From Adiantum capillus-veneris (lineage: Eukaryota; Streptophyta; Polypodiopsida; Polypodiales; Pteridaceae), in contig CM043955.1 in NCBI GenBank assembly GCA_014529385.2, forward strand, positions 150,553,640 through 150,613,639: a DNA stretch of 60,000 bases. Direction: 5' to 3'. Both the position numbers and the translations under genes were made by a program. Below the pieces are notes generated by a model. The model searched no databases. It was not told the DNA's origin and saw only the letters and a program-made list of their open reading frames with translations. Below are positions 21,527 to 33,490 of this stretch, one piece after another (position 1 is the first letter of the stretch; each line of letters starts with the position of its first letter).

Positions 21527-22402
21527 GGAGTATGATATGTGGAACACCGAACCCATCTCTCTCTATGATGGCATCCAGCGAAGCCAAGAGTTCTTGCTTT
21601 CCTTGCAGTTCCCCGAAGGATACTGGTGGGGAGAGCTTGAAGCCAATACAACCATCACCTCACAGACCATCATCCTCTACAAGATGTTTGGCATCGACCA
21701 CTGAAAGCCCGTGCAGAAAATGGGTCAACTACCTTAAGCTGTGATGGTGTGATCATGGTGAGTGGGAGCTGTACTATGGAGATGAAGGCCACCTCAGTGC
21801 CACTATAGAAGCCTACATAACATTGTCTCTTCTCCATGTCCCAGAAACAGATCTTGTTCTTCTGAAAGCTTATACGTACATCATTAGTCGAGGAGGTATC
21901 TTTAAAGCCCGGATCTTCACCAAGATTTTGCTAGCTCTAATAGGTATCTATGATTGGAAAGGCATTCCTTCTCCGCCTCCATGGGTTGTGCTCTTCCCTG
22001 GCTAGTTTCCCTTCAGCTTATACAACATGGCGTGCTGGGTGCACGAGTGCGTAGTGTCTTTGATGATCATTTGCGACAAAAATCCTGTGTTTAAGCTGAA
22101 GCTAGAGATGTCCTTTGATGAGCTTTATGCTGAGGGGAGGAAGAATGTGCGCTTTGGATTTACTTTTGGGGGGAGTTGGACTGACAAGCTCTTTGTAGGG
22201 ATCTTTCGAGGTGATGGAGAAGACGGGGTTCATACCATTCCGGCGATGGGGTTTGAAGGAAGCAGAGAGGTGGGTGCCAAAGAGGCAAGAGTATTATGAA
22301 GAGTTTCTTGGTTACTATCCTCCCATGTTTTATGCGATGGTTTGCATGAAGATATGGGGCTATGATGTGACACACCTATGCACGCATCTTAAAGGCATGT
22401 AG
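21495..22402 (+). pseudogene. Squalene-hopene cyclase-like triterpene cyclase, N-terminal fragment
   Basis: Squalene-hopene cyclases fold squalene into hopane-type triterpenes on membranes. From ATG 21495 the reading gives LQFPEGYWWGELEANTTITS, the N-terminal signature of bacterial-type cyclases. After a frameshift near 21700-21740 it gives WELYYGDEGHLSATIEAY (a QW-like region), SRGGIFKARIFTKILLALIG and PPPWVVLFPG. A TAG at 22003 stands where the family has Trp in the PxWFPF motif. FSLYNMACW follows, and after another frameshift near 22205 GLKEAERWVPKRQE and a stop at 22400. The catalytic DxDD region (about residue 376 in bacterial enzymes) is absent. No intron is evident across about 300 codons. 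Not oxidosqualene cyclase: the motifs match the hopene type. Confidence 0.85.
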
Positions 22403-22893
22403 CTCTACGCAAGATGCCCAACGTCATTGATGCAAGGAAGTGCATCAACGAGAGCCATTCAATTCCGTGGTAAGCATTATCGTTTTTTAATTTTTGACAC
22501 TGAGAACGCAGTTAATGAATGCACTGAAAATTGCACGTTGCCGTGGGAATGGCAAAAATTGGGGAGGACTGTGCAAACTCCCCCATGTAAGGAGACTTGC
22601 ATGTTTTCTTTTTTTTTTGAAACATGAAAATGGAACAACAAACAATTAATAACATTGACATCTTGTATGATCAGAAACAATGAGCTTGACAAAATTCTAA
22701 CCCTCCTTGTGGTTTTTTGCGAGATACCCCTTTGAAGCACTTCGAACGGTATCCCATTTCTACAAAGAACGCCTCTGAACCACAACGATCGGTATCCCAA
22801 ACACTCTCAGGTAAAAAAAAGTTAACATGCTTTGATGAAATCTCTCTCCGTGCTTCATTTTCTCTAGGAAAAAAAAATCAAACACCCTTTGAT

Positions 22894-22897
<4 letters not shown>

Positions 22898-22967
<70 letters not shown>
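22898..22967. repeat. (CT)n microsatellite
   Basis: About 35 CT units inside the TIR-type element. The remaining 22403-23141 has no recognisable coding. Confidence 0.95.
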
Positions 22968-22970
<3 letters not shown>

Positions 22971-23589
22971 CCTTCATTTTGAAGTCTCTCCTCCCATTTA
23001 ATAAATATCTTAGACATAAATTAATAGCATGAAATTAACTTTTTTTTTTTTCATTTGAAAAGTGCTAAAATGGTATATATGGTTTCCAATATTTTTGCTT
23101 AATCTTAATTCGATACAAACGGAGCTAACGAAGCACTCTAGTTAAGTTTGTAGGGTCTCTTTTTGACTCAAGCACCTTAGATGGAGTTCCCACCTCAAGC
23201 TCAACCCTACCTTGCCTAAGGTCAAAGGCAAGTTTAGGTCGGGTTTCCACTTCAAGCTCAACCCTAGACTCTTTACCTAAGGTCAAAGGTAATTTTAGGT
23301 CGGGTTCCTACCTCAAGCTCAGCCCTAGCTTGCCTAAGGTCAAAGGACTTTTAACACTAACCATTGGAGGTCTTTAATGAAGCTAACCCTAAGGTCTTTT
23401 AAGCTCCATTAGTTAACCTTGCTCTTTGACAAACCATCTCTCATTTGGGCCCCTTTACCATTGGCCCGTGTTGAGATGGATCCATAAACACATGTCTATA
23501 ACCCTTGTTCCCATTTATTATCCCACATTAAATGATCAGTTTAATATGAGAAAATCATTTGGGTTGGTTAGATATTAGATTTGATGACA

Positions 23590-23671
23590 GAAAACCTCCT
23601 AAAGAGGGGAAAAAATGCCATGGCATTCCTAGTGTGTTCACACACATCACTACCACATGTATATGGTAACA
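23590..23671 (-). repeat. Copia D LTR fragment next to G3
   Basis: 82 bp matching the first part of the Copia C/A LTR (minus strand, starting TGTTACCATATACATG). It is cut at 23589/23590 exactly by the G3 LTR, so G3 inserted into a Copia LTR. The other half would be beyond the other end of G3, outside the window. Confidence 0.85.
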
Positions 23672-24215
23672 GATGTTTGAACACGTGGGCCGTAGCTCAA
23701 GGCATATACATATGGCAGCAGGGAACCAATCAAACATATATAAAACATTATCGATAAGTGCACCAACCCATTGTTGTTGGTCGGATTATGGACGGGACGT
23801 GTTCTAAAGTTCATTGACGTGATGTGCTCAAAGTTCACGAATGGAGATTCTTCAACGTAGTCTAGCCTACAGTTTAATTTTCTAAAAGGCAACCGTTGAC
23901 AAGATGGCATTCTTCGAAGGTACAAAGTTGAGGTGTATCTAGCATGACCGATGTTACTGGGGTGTCCATGGTATCTTCTTCATCGACTTGGTCTCACCAT
24001 TTATGTCCACTATGAGCTACAGAGAAGGTGTTGAAGTTATGGCATCTTAAGTGAACTGCCCAATGTGATCCCATTATTTATATTGGCCTTTTAAGTATTT
24101 CTTTTACTTATTTGTGTCAAAGTTTGGGTAGGGCAATTTACATAGATGGGGGTATATGCAACCCATTGTCTCCATTGTATAGTGTATCCGTTATTCATTG
24201 CCAAGGTTGATTAGT

Positions 24216-24270
<55 letters not shown>

Positions 24271-26156
24271 TGGTCTCTACACTTTCACATCAGTGACTTT
24301 GATAGTTTCATGATTCATAAGCGTATTGGTTGTGTGATCTTTCACTACGCTTATGCGTTTTTCTTTGTTGATATGACATCCATTATGCGTGATCGATTAG
24401 AGTCAATAGTGATGATTTGTAGAGATGACAGTCTCACTCTTGTCAATACATGCATTGTTGGAATTGTGGTCACATGGCACATTAGATGATGTTTCAAATG
24501 CATGAGGCAACGATGGAGATGTGCGTGATGCAATGACAATTTTGACATAGATTAGAGAGGTCTTCGTACGTCAGTGATAGTGATGTCTTTGTTTATCTAT
24601 GGTGTTTCTCTTGCTTTTATGTCTGATAGAGATGACACTTAATCCTGATGGCTATTAGATGAGTATATAGCGTTCCACATACGTCACATCATGTCATGAA
24701 TGGTTTAGCAATTTTGCTAGTGGGAGCCTTTATAGTGTGCATCTAGCTGACATATCAATGTATTGACATAGAGAGTGCAAGAGATATCTACTTGACATTA
24801 CCCAATGGTGCATATTACATGCTATGACCGTAGCTCATAAAGATCTCTTTAATATTAAAATACCAATAAACTTGCTATTCTTTTGCACATACCATAAACC
24901 AGGGGTGTCTTTTCCATCCATCACTTGTAATATATAACAATTAGTCCAATTCCATTACATACCCCTCGATTAAGAAGCAACTATCCTCGGTTGTCATGTT
25001 AAGAATTTGTAAATCATACTCGTTAAAAAAAGGGTTAAAATAATGTGCAGAAAATATCATTTATCAAAATAAAAATATATAAACTTAAAGAAACACAATT
25101 GCTTACCTACATGAACAATTCATAGATGCAAGGCTTAACAATGGATACTTTGGCTTTTAACCCTATATATATATCAAGTCTCATAGGTCAACTTATACAA
25201 CTCTCTCATAAAAGATCCAACCGACAGATACCTCCTCCAAAAGTTTTAACAACAAACAAGTAGTTGTGCTACAAGTCTAAGCTAATCAATGGCTTTTGGC
25301 TGAGTACGACAAGCCTGCACAAGTTTCTCAAGAAACTTCAATCTCCTCCTTTTGCTACCAAATGCCCAACATATGAGCAACATTCATCCTCACTCATGGT
25401 GCTAAAAGAAAACTTTCCAAAAAATTGAAAAGGTAAATTGACTATGTTCCAAGGCTTTTACTCAAATTCTTTAAATTTTGTAGGTTTTCTCACCTTTAAA
25501 CTAAAAGGTAGGCATACATTAAACCTAGGTATTTGTAGAGCACTATGAATCACTGGATTCATGGCCGAATGCCCTTATTGTGTGCACTACCGCAAATAGC
25601 AACAGCAATTGAATTACAGTTTACCTAACACAATCAAAGCATTATACCACCTTTTCATGTGCCAACAAAGGAGAATATATAGGTGCATGGAACTTAAGCG
25701 AAAAGAGTAGCAGCAGGACTAAAGGTTGGAGGCAGAAGATAGAACACAATTTAAACTACTGTCATCGATGTGCTAATGTGCATCATAGTTGTCATTGCCG
25801 GGGATTTTGTAACAAGGAAAGTCTCGACATCATACCCTCTAGAGGGCCTATGGGGGGAGCCCTCTAAGCCCCATAACATTCCATGTGGAGCATGCTAAGA
25901 AAGGTTTGGCAATCTAAAGCCAGTGCTGTCTTTACATGTCTAAACATGCTTGGCAAATAGATTTCCATCATACATTTGACACGAGTCCCCCCCCCCCCCC
26001 CAAAATTACAAACGAAATATTGTGGGAGAGATGCCGCAGTATGTTATTGAGAAACTCCATTGTGAACCGGTAGCACCTTATTTTCTTGAATTGAGAAGGG
26101 CACTTCAGAGATACATACAGGCTTCCAAGAGGCACTTTGGAAGGCCACAGTTCATG
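23672..26156. other. Intergenic region without recognisable genes
   Basis: No open frame with family resemblance. It contains a (CT)n tract at 24219-24268 and a C-run at about 25987-26001. A/T-rich, with no visible LTR or TIR. Confidence 0.7.
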
Positions 26157-26439
26157 TCAAGGAAACATGCTTCCATTCTTTGCGTGTGAGGACACAAATG
26201 GCCATTGCTGCGGACTATGCTCTGATCCCTGCTCACATATGTCCCGGAAAACCTTATAACCTAGAGTCGCTCCAAAACCGCGTTGCTCAATTATTCGCGA
26301 CTGCCCTGTATAAATCCTAAAAAATCTGATAATTTCATGTTGTTTGATCGAGGCCAATGAAGATGTAAATCCAAACTGTAGGCAATGTGATGGCCACCTT
26401 CAAGTGACAAAACTCTGATACTGTCTCTCCCCATAGCAC

Positions 26440-28301
26440 TCAACATTCCTCTGGATATGGCTTGTAAAACGAGTCATTCCATGGCCCTGCATCTGAGTTC
26501 TCGCACCCACCTTGACATCGGCAAGTCCCTCCAAGAAACTCAGGAAGATTTTCTCGATCCACAAGCTCAAGCAGCTTGGCAGAATAACTCGACCCGTGAA
26601 CTTCGATTTTCTTCGGTGTGTTCTTATCCAGCCATGGCTTTATAAGCTGCCACATTGCTTTAAAAGATGTGGGAGCATTAATTATAAGCATTTTACCTAA
26701 GTACTCTGGGTAGTAGTCTTGATCAATCCTCGTAATTTTCTGTATGAAGTGCCTTACTTGCTTATTCAAGTGCTTCATTGTCTGCAATCAGGGAAAATGG
26801 AGGTATGAGTAATCTCCTCAGAATCGACATTAGAGGTTGAATTATCGCTCTAAAAATTTCCAAATTCAATAGTACCTCTTGAAAATAGCTATATTAATAA
26901 AAAATAAAATAGAAACTCAAGTACTACACATACCACTCCTTTGAGGTCCAAAATGGTGAGTGACTGCAAAACTGGTCTGCCCACTGCCTGGGAACATGCT
27001 GGAAATTTGCAGTTAATCAAAATTTCCCACTCTTTAATGTGATACAGAAGTAGCCGATCTAAAGTTGTCACTCGAAGTAAGTCCTCCAAATGTAGTTGCC
27101 CATATCTCTCAATGTAAACTGGCCGACCGCATTTGTCGACCTTATGGTGAAAATGAGGGTACAACTCCTTCACTGCTTTTCTTTCCGGAAACTTGAATGT
27201 CTGTTTAGTGGTAACATAATTAGCAAGAAGGCAAACAACAGAACCCCTGAACTGTTTATTACAATTTGAGGAAAAGAACACCATGAGTCAAAATCCAAGG
27301 AAAGAGTGGCCACTGCAACAGCACTAAAAAAGCCATGAGAGTGCCATAACTATTTCTCTGTGCATAGTACATTCTGAGACTCAAATTAAAGGCACCTGTT
27401 GCAAAGCATGCATGTCCCTAAAATACATTCAGTAGATATCGAGCAGGCGCTAGCTGAGCCATTAAGACATGACCATGCAATCCATCTGTTAAGTTGTCAC
27501 AGCAAAAGAAAACCTACAGATGGCAGGAAGAAATGCAAGGCTAACTACACAGCAACAGGCAAAAAGTCACCATATAGAAACAACCATTGGGAGCCTTAAA
27601 CCAACGTGCTTTTGCTCATCAGCACACTTAGGGACCACTGTTTGTGCTTTATGCTCTCCTCTCCCTGGCAATCGATCAAGGAAAACAACATTGTCTCCCC
27701 CATCCACACTCCTACCTTTGGCTGTTCTTGTTCAAATCCGTATACATATCGCCGTGATTTATACAGCAATAGAACGATACTTCCCAGCAAGAAGTCTATA
27801 CATGCAGTTTGAGGTAGCAAAGAACGCCTAGATAACAAAAGCTTTTGAACATGAGTAACCACACAAAAATGCCAATCAGCATACAGTAAATACCTCCATA
27901 ATGGTGTCCGCTCCAATTTCTCGCCGCCACTCCAGCATGGCCTCATACATTGCCCTTGCTTTACCAACATCAAAAGAACGAGCTCGAAGGAAGCGCAAGA
28001 GGTCAGCCTCAGTGGTACAAGTTTGCAGAGAACCTCGCCCTTGCAAGGAGCTCCTAAGCTTCTGAAGGGCATCTTGTTGTGCATCTTTCAGCACACACTC
28101 ATCTTCACTAGTGATCAAGGATGAGTCCGCGACTCTGGCAATGCCAATCGCATGTGAGTGTGTGTGCAAAACTGCTGCAACTTCTTCTGCCTTGCTTCCT
28201 GCGGATGTGCATTGATATAGATCCAACACAGGTCGTGCTATTGCGACTCCGCGCTTGCTCTCGGAGTGCTTGGATCCCATGCTAAAAGCCTTTGTGCACA
28301 C
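26440..28301 (-). CDS. Sec14-like CRAL-TRIO lipid-transfer protein, three exons
   Basis: Exons 27894-28301, 26934-27200 and 26440-26781 join in phase 0, with introns 27201-27893 and 26782-26933 that begin GT and end AG on the minus strand. The product is about 338 residues. The CRAL-TRIO N-terminal helix bundle (DLLRFLRARSFDVGKARAMY, about residues 101-120, and MLEWRREIGADTI) is in exon 1. The lipid-binding domain follows: VDKCGRPVYIERYG, VTTLDRLLLYHIKEWE and LTILDLKGV in exon 2, then YPEYLGKMLIINAPTSF, KIEVHG and LPEFLGG with a CxCQGGC loop in exon 3. Sec14 proteins exchange phosphatidylinositol and phosphatidylcholine at Golgi and plasma membranes. It ends shortly after GPWND; longer plant relatives continue with a nodulin-like domain not seen here. 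Start at 28301 or 28280 (second Met). The only host gene here without breaks. Confidence 0.88.
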
Positions 28302-28417
28302 AGAGCAGGGCGATGGAGGAGTAATCGCCTAATAGAACTGGAAATTCATCAGGAAAACAGAATGTGGGTGGGCGTATGTGTGTCAAAAAATGTGTGACAC
28401 CTGTGAGCGTGCGTGCA

Positions 28418-28456
<39 letters not shown>

Positions 28457-28560
28457 CCACACACACGCGGGCAGTAAAGCAGGAGAGGAGCACATCTGCT
28501 GCGTGTCGCGAGAGGCTGTATCACCGCCACACGCTAAGAAAAGAATTATGAGTCAAATTT
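28302..28560 (-). promoter_or_regulatory. Sec14-like gene upstream region with (GA)n/(TG)n tract
   Basis: A CT tract and CA tract at about 28418-28470 (GA and TG on the gene strand) lie 120-170 bp upstream of the start codon. GA-rich 5' leaders are common in plants. No clear TATA box was identified. Confidence 0.4.
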
Positions 28561-28789
28561 AAGCGATCAGAGTGTCTCTAAGCTTCGTGTCCAACATGCT
28601 TGTATTTCTCACCTTTTTTCTTCATGGTATTTGACAAGTTAACTAGGCACCATGCCCCATATAGGCCTAGGACCAAGATTGCCACCCCTCACCGCCCTTG
28701 ACAAGCCACTTGTCCTCAACATGAGAGAAGAATAAGAATAACACATGCCCCTTCCCTCCCCTTTGTATTTGTAGGCCTCCTGGGCTCTC

Positions 28790-29083
28790 CCTCCCTCGTT
28801 ATATATATATGTTAAGACAATGCAAATGGACCCCTCTAGCCTCCTCACTGTTTTACACGGGCATGGGTTGGAGGGGATCAATGGTCCACACCCATTTCGG
28901 GGATCGGGTGTGATATGAGCCGTTCGATGCGACATGTAAATTCGGGAAAACATATAAATTTGGGCGCACCAAAATTTATAAATTCGAACCCTCCCGCCCC
29001 CTCTCCTTCTCTCATCCTTCGGATTTGAACCACGGACGCCACTTTTGCAAGCCTATCACCTTAACCACCTGACTGCGCGTGCT
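28790..29083 (-). repeat. tRNA-derived SINE
   Basis: On the minus strand a tRNA-like head contains an RNA polymerase III A box TGGTTAAGGTG (29057-29067) and B box GGTTCAAATCC (29021-29031) at normal tRNA spacing, with an anticodon-loop-like TTGCAAA between them. The acceptor arm does not close, so this is not a working tRNA gene. The body continues to about 28790 and ends near a (TA)n stretch. A body copy on the other strand lies at 29130-29300. Confidence 0.72.
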
Positions 29084-29129
29084 CGTTGAAAGCAATGAGA
29101 GAAGGGTTTCTTTTACGATAAACCACTTG

Positions 29130-29300
29130 GTGAGTAAATTCGAGTCAGCTTTAATAAATGCGGACAAACTGATAAATTCGAGACGTGCGACGAGATCAAC
29201 GGCTCACGATGTCCGCGCTCCCCAAAAAAAGTATGGGCCATTGATCCCATCCGGCCCATGCCCGTGTGAGATAGTGTTGAGGCCCCTCCAGGGCCCTTGT
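29130..29300 (+). repeat. Inverted partner of the SINE body (headless)
   Basis: Shares blocks with the minus-strand SINE body, such as CAACGGCTCA, CCATTGATCC and CCCATGCCCGTGT, but has no A/B boxes. The pair forms a head-to-head inverted repeat. Confidence 0.6.
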
Positions 29301-29849
29301 CCTCACATGAAAATGACTCCCTTCTCTCTTGTTGAGTTGCCTATTCCTACGTATAAATTGTAAACCCTTTCCTTTTTGGCCTGCATAAGGCCTCACTAAA
29401 GTGTTGCACTCTTGAGAGCAATTGATGTCCGTTGGATATAGCTTGTTGACGATTGCCACATGGCAAAGTTAATGACTACAAACCTTTTTTTTTTTCCTCC
29501 GGAAGATGGCCATTAAACTAGGCATCGTCTTATGTAGGCCATTGTGACTCCTTTTGATTTCAACCAAAAGAAGAGTACATTTCCCAAACACTCAATTCAG
29601 GTTCTCCTCATCAAAGGCTTCTCTTTACTTACGAAGTACATGTGTAAAACCCACGATGGCTTTTTTTTTTTTTTTTTTGGGGGTGGGGGGGGGGGGGGGA
29701 CTCACAATTGTGAGTGGATAGTATTAAGAATATTAGGCCATTCTTCTCGGTAGGTCCAACCAATTTCACTTTTGGGTTGAATTAGAAGGTATCTTTGAAG
29801 ATACCCTCTTTAACATGAAGATTAAGGGAAGGATCTCACGCGTGGATGG

Positions 29850-29883
<34 letters not shown>

Positions 29884-30502
29884 TGACAGGTGGGAGGACA
29901 AAGACACAGAGAGAAAACGAGGGGGAGATATTTTAAAAAAAGGAAAATTACCAAAATACCTTTTTGATTTTCCTCAAATTTTTAAAATATCGCTGTGTCC
30001 ATTTGGTTGGATTGTTCAATATTTTCTAATCTTTATTCTTTTTTTGCAGTTGAGATCATTTTGGGGAGCTTACCATGTAATTTGTAGCAAATCACTTGGG
30101 AAAAAAAAGGGCTATTCATCTCCTAGAGCCTGCATATACGACTCACATTCTAGTTTTAGCATCTTGTATTGATAAACAATCAGTCTTCTTCTTATGAAAA
30201 GCTACAAATTTTTTTATCATCTTTGGAGAAATTTAACCTCGTAGGAGAGCAGCCAGGGGTATTTTTGGAATTTTGAGAAATTTGAAGGGCATTTTGGGAA
30301 TTTATCACAAAATATTGGGGGTAGTTTAGCAGATTGGCGTGTGGAGGACGGAGAGACTGACGTGACTTGCTGCCCGGGTGGGATTTTTTGATCCTTCATC
30401 GTGATGATATCTCACAAGCCTGTGGTGCAGATTTTGGACCCAGTGGGAGGGACGCGTCGTCTTTGTCAACTGGAGGGGATCCCTTGGCTGGAACCACATG
30501 AT

Positions 30503-30568
<66 letters not shown>

Positions 30569-30625
30569 GTGGGGGGCAGTGTTGAAGCCAGATTGGGGCA
30601 GCTGCCAATGTAGTAAGAGGGCTGC

Positions 30626-30678
<53 letters not shown>
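30503..30678. repeat. Two (CT)n tracts separated by about 60 bp
   Basis: 30503-30566 and 30627-30678, pure CT. Confidence 0.95.
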
Positions 30679-30681
<3 letters not shown>

Positions 30682-30927
30682 TTGAGAAGCAGGACGCTGA
30701 TCTCGAGACTAGCCTTCCTCTATTTCTCTCTATCACCCTTGTGTGCGAGCTCCAGGTTTATGTGCCTGCTGTGCTCCTGAGGAGTAACAAAATCTCTCTC
30801 TCTCTGGTTTTCTCGAAAGGTACAGCCTGCTAGGCGTTGAGGGGACTAGGAGGGGGATAAGACTGCGTAGATGCCTATGCAGGTTTGAGAAGAAAAGTGG
30901 GAGATATGGCACCTGGAGGGAAGACGC

Positions 30928-31030
<103 letters not shown>

Positions 31031-31772
31031 GTGTCAGGACGAGCCGGAGACAGGGCTGGCGCTAAGGCTGTAAGGAGATGGTGGAGTTGCAGCTTTCTCG
31101 AGCACATACAACAGAACAAGGTGAGTGGCGCGCGTGAACAAAGGGTCCAAGCTTTTTTCTTAGACCTTTGGCAAATTCCGCGGCATCTCCTCGGGAAATT
31201 AATGGGTTTTTGAAGAGTAGACCGAGTAGACCGAATAGTATTCAGGTTCTCCCAAGTACATGTGTAAAACCCATGATGTCCATTCTTCATGCACATTACT
31301 TCTAGTTGAAAAGGAATGCTCTAGCATTAAGCCCTCTAACGACATTGTTGGAGGGCCCTCAAAGCTTAGATGCGGTGCCTCACAACTAGCATGGCGAGGG
31401 AGAATTGCTGACACGAAGAATCTCCATTTTTTTCATTGGAGGTACCCCCCCCCTTCCCTTTTGCAATGTCTTCCCATGTGTGAATGTGGTAGAGGCCGAT
31501 GGAGGTCATTGGCTGTGTTCAAAGCACAAAGAGGATGCAAGTAGCAATCTCAAAAAAGGACCCTATATTTTATTGCTTTTTAAAGCATATATTGGAGGCA
31601 CTCTAAGCATGCTTTATACTTATCACACTAGAGGAACATGAGGTGCAATTTAGATTTACACCACCACTTTGGCTTCAATTATGTTTAGGATATTTCAATA
31701 CTACTTTAATTTTCAATAGCCACTACACTGCTTTTCAAAATGGAAGCCACACACCTTTAGACCCTAACAAGC

Positions 31773-31971
31773 TGTTGGGGTGTAGGCTAGGTGGCCGTGG
31801 GAAACCACTCTTACTTACTTTTCCCCCTTTTCAATATAGGGAGAGAAAGTGAGAGACCTGACTACACTCTCTTACTTTCCTCTCCACTAACCTATTGTGT
31901 TGTGCCTCCTTCTCTTCCCCCTTCTCTTTGCATGCTTCCCTCTCTTGCACACTCCGTAGTAGCATCTATCA
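31773..31971 (+). repeat. LTR of the Copia B family (199 bp)
   Basis: Begins TGTTGGGGTGTAGG and ends CTATCA. Clearly the same LTR as 49063-49259 in the opposite orientation. Followed by a primer site, so it is a 5' LTR. Confidence 0.88.
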
Positions 31972-31973
31972 AT

Positions 31974-31985
31974 TGGTATCAAAGC
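31974..31985 (+). other. Primer binding site after the Copia B-type LTR
   Basis: TGGTATCAAAGC, two bases past the LTR end, complementary to initiator Met-tRNA with one change. Confidence 0.85.
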
Positions 31986-32680
31986 CCAGGAGCATCGGCT
32001 CCAAGACCTCGGTGGCTTCCCGACCCGACCACATGTGCAGCCACCCCTGTCGAAGGTTTTGGAAGAGCTCAACAAACTTTGCAAGGGAGTCGGCACAAGA
32101 GCAAGAAGTAGGGAATCAAATCTTGGAGCACAAGGCTTGAGCAAGGGTGAGCAAGTTCAAAGCATCGAATAGATAGCGGGTTGAAGGCCTTGGTTATTTT
32201 CGAGCTTCAAATCGGGATCTGCAGGTCGACACTAGGCAGTGGAGTCCAAAGGAAATCTAAGGCAAGTGAAGAGCTTGGAAAATCGAAAATCGAGCAGCAG
32301 GGAGCAGAGCAATGTGAGCATATTGGGAGAGTAGTCGGGCAAACAATGTAACAAACAAGGCAATAAAGTTCAGGTTTGCAAATTCAAGGCATTGGAAGCT
32401 TTGCCAAATCAAGCAAGCAAGCGGAGCATCACGAGGAGGTCGAGCAACACCATCAAGCAGGGTTTGAAGAGTCGAATTGAGAAAGGGAATTTCGGGCAAC
32501 CACAACAACAAATCGAGCAAACCTCTGTAGCGCTGACAAAACTAAATAGGAGCTGAATTGAGTGGCAAGCTAGGCAATCCGGTGCAAGGCACTCCGTGTG
32601 TGCTTCGGTAGCAGAAGAACGAGTAGTAAAGGAAGCTTGAATTTCGGGTAATCTTTAAGAGTTGTGTGCACTTGTGTGTG
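31986..32680 (+). other. Leader of a truncated Copia B-family element
   Basis: Non-coding and A/G-rich, with many 'GAGCAA' and 'AAGCAA' motifs. No gag follows: the sequence passes into microsatellites at about 32680, so this copy is truncated shortly after its leader. Confidence 0.55.
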
Positions 32681-32896
32681 TAGTCTCTCTCTCTCTCTCG
32701 CTCTCTCTCTCATCAAATCCTACACACATCAACAGCACTCATAAAGAACATAATTTGATTTTTTTAAAAGGCCTTTTAATACAACCTTTTGTGTGCAAGA
32801 GGTTGCTCCCACCACCAAATCCTCGACCCGCCGACCACGGCTCTCTCGACACCGACTCCGAGTCCCGAGTTTGAGTAGAGAGAGAGAGAGACCGCC

Positions 32897-33242
<346 letters not shown>

Positions 33243-33490
33243 ATCGGTATTAGAGCAGGTTATGTCCTCTCGGGCTTAGTCGCCGGCAGCTCCAGCACAC
33301 GCCTGCTCACTTTCTCCAATTTTAGTGAGCTTTCGTAGGTCGACAATTTTGTGTAGAATTTTTGTCAGTTCCAAATACTGCATAACAAGTCCCATACAGT
33401 CTACTGCGGGTTGTGCTATATAGCACGCGCTGGTCTCACTTAGTTTCTCCTCATTTCGGGAAGTTTTCACATCAGGTGCAGGCATTTTCC

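Larger units (their letters stand above)
20795..23141. mobile_element. TIR-type insertion carrying a squalene-hopene cyclase pseudogene
   Basis: The left end is CTTCGTTAGC (20795-20804) and the inverted match GCTAACGAAG is at 23124-23133, followed by CACTCTAG. TTA precedes the left end (20792-20794) and follows the right (23142-23144); the unbroken 76-bp repeat unit reads CATTAAGTTTG, so TTA is a 3-bp target duplication. This suits PIF/Harbinger-like or CACTA-like insertion, but the matching termini are short and unequal (eight extra bases on the right) and no transposase is visible. It could be a non-autonomous, gene-capturing element. The flanks outside the cyclase remnant hold a (CT)n tract and no recognisable gene. 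Confidence 0.6.
19303..23589 (-). repeat. G3 5' LTR, interrupted
   Basis: On the plus strand it runs from TGTAATGG at 19303 to GATGACA at 23589. Its outer parts match the solo LTR at 33844-44280. Without the 2.35-kb insertion at 20795-23141 it is about 1.94 kb. It is longer than the related solo LTR because of internal duplications (about 209 bp at 19811-20228; 76-bp units at 20642-20793). Confidence 0.88.

Noticed and set aside
26157-26357. An additional Sec14-like exon
   Set aside because: The 66-residue frame shows no similarity to Sec14 C-termini, and the upstream exon already ends with a stop.
29021-29083. A tRNA gene on the minus strand
   Set aside because: A and B boxes and an anticodon-like loop are present, but no matching acceptor stem is seen and the body is repeated nearby; a SINE head fits better.
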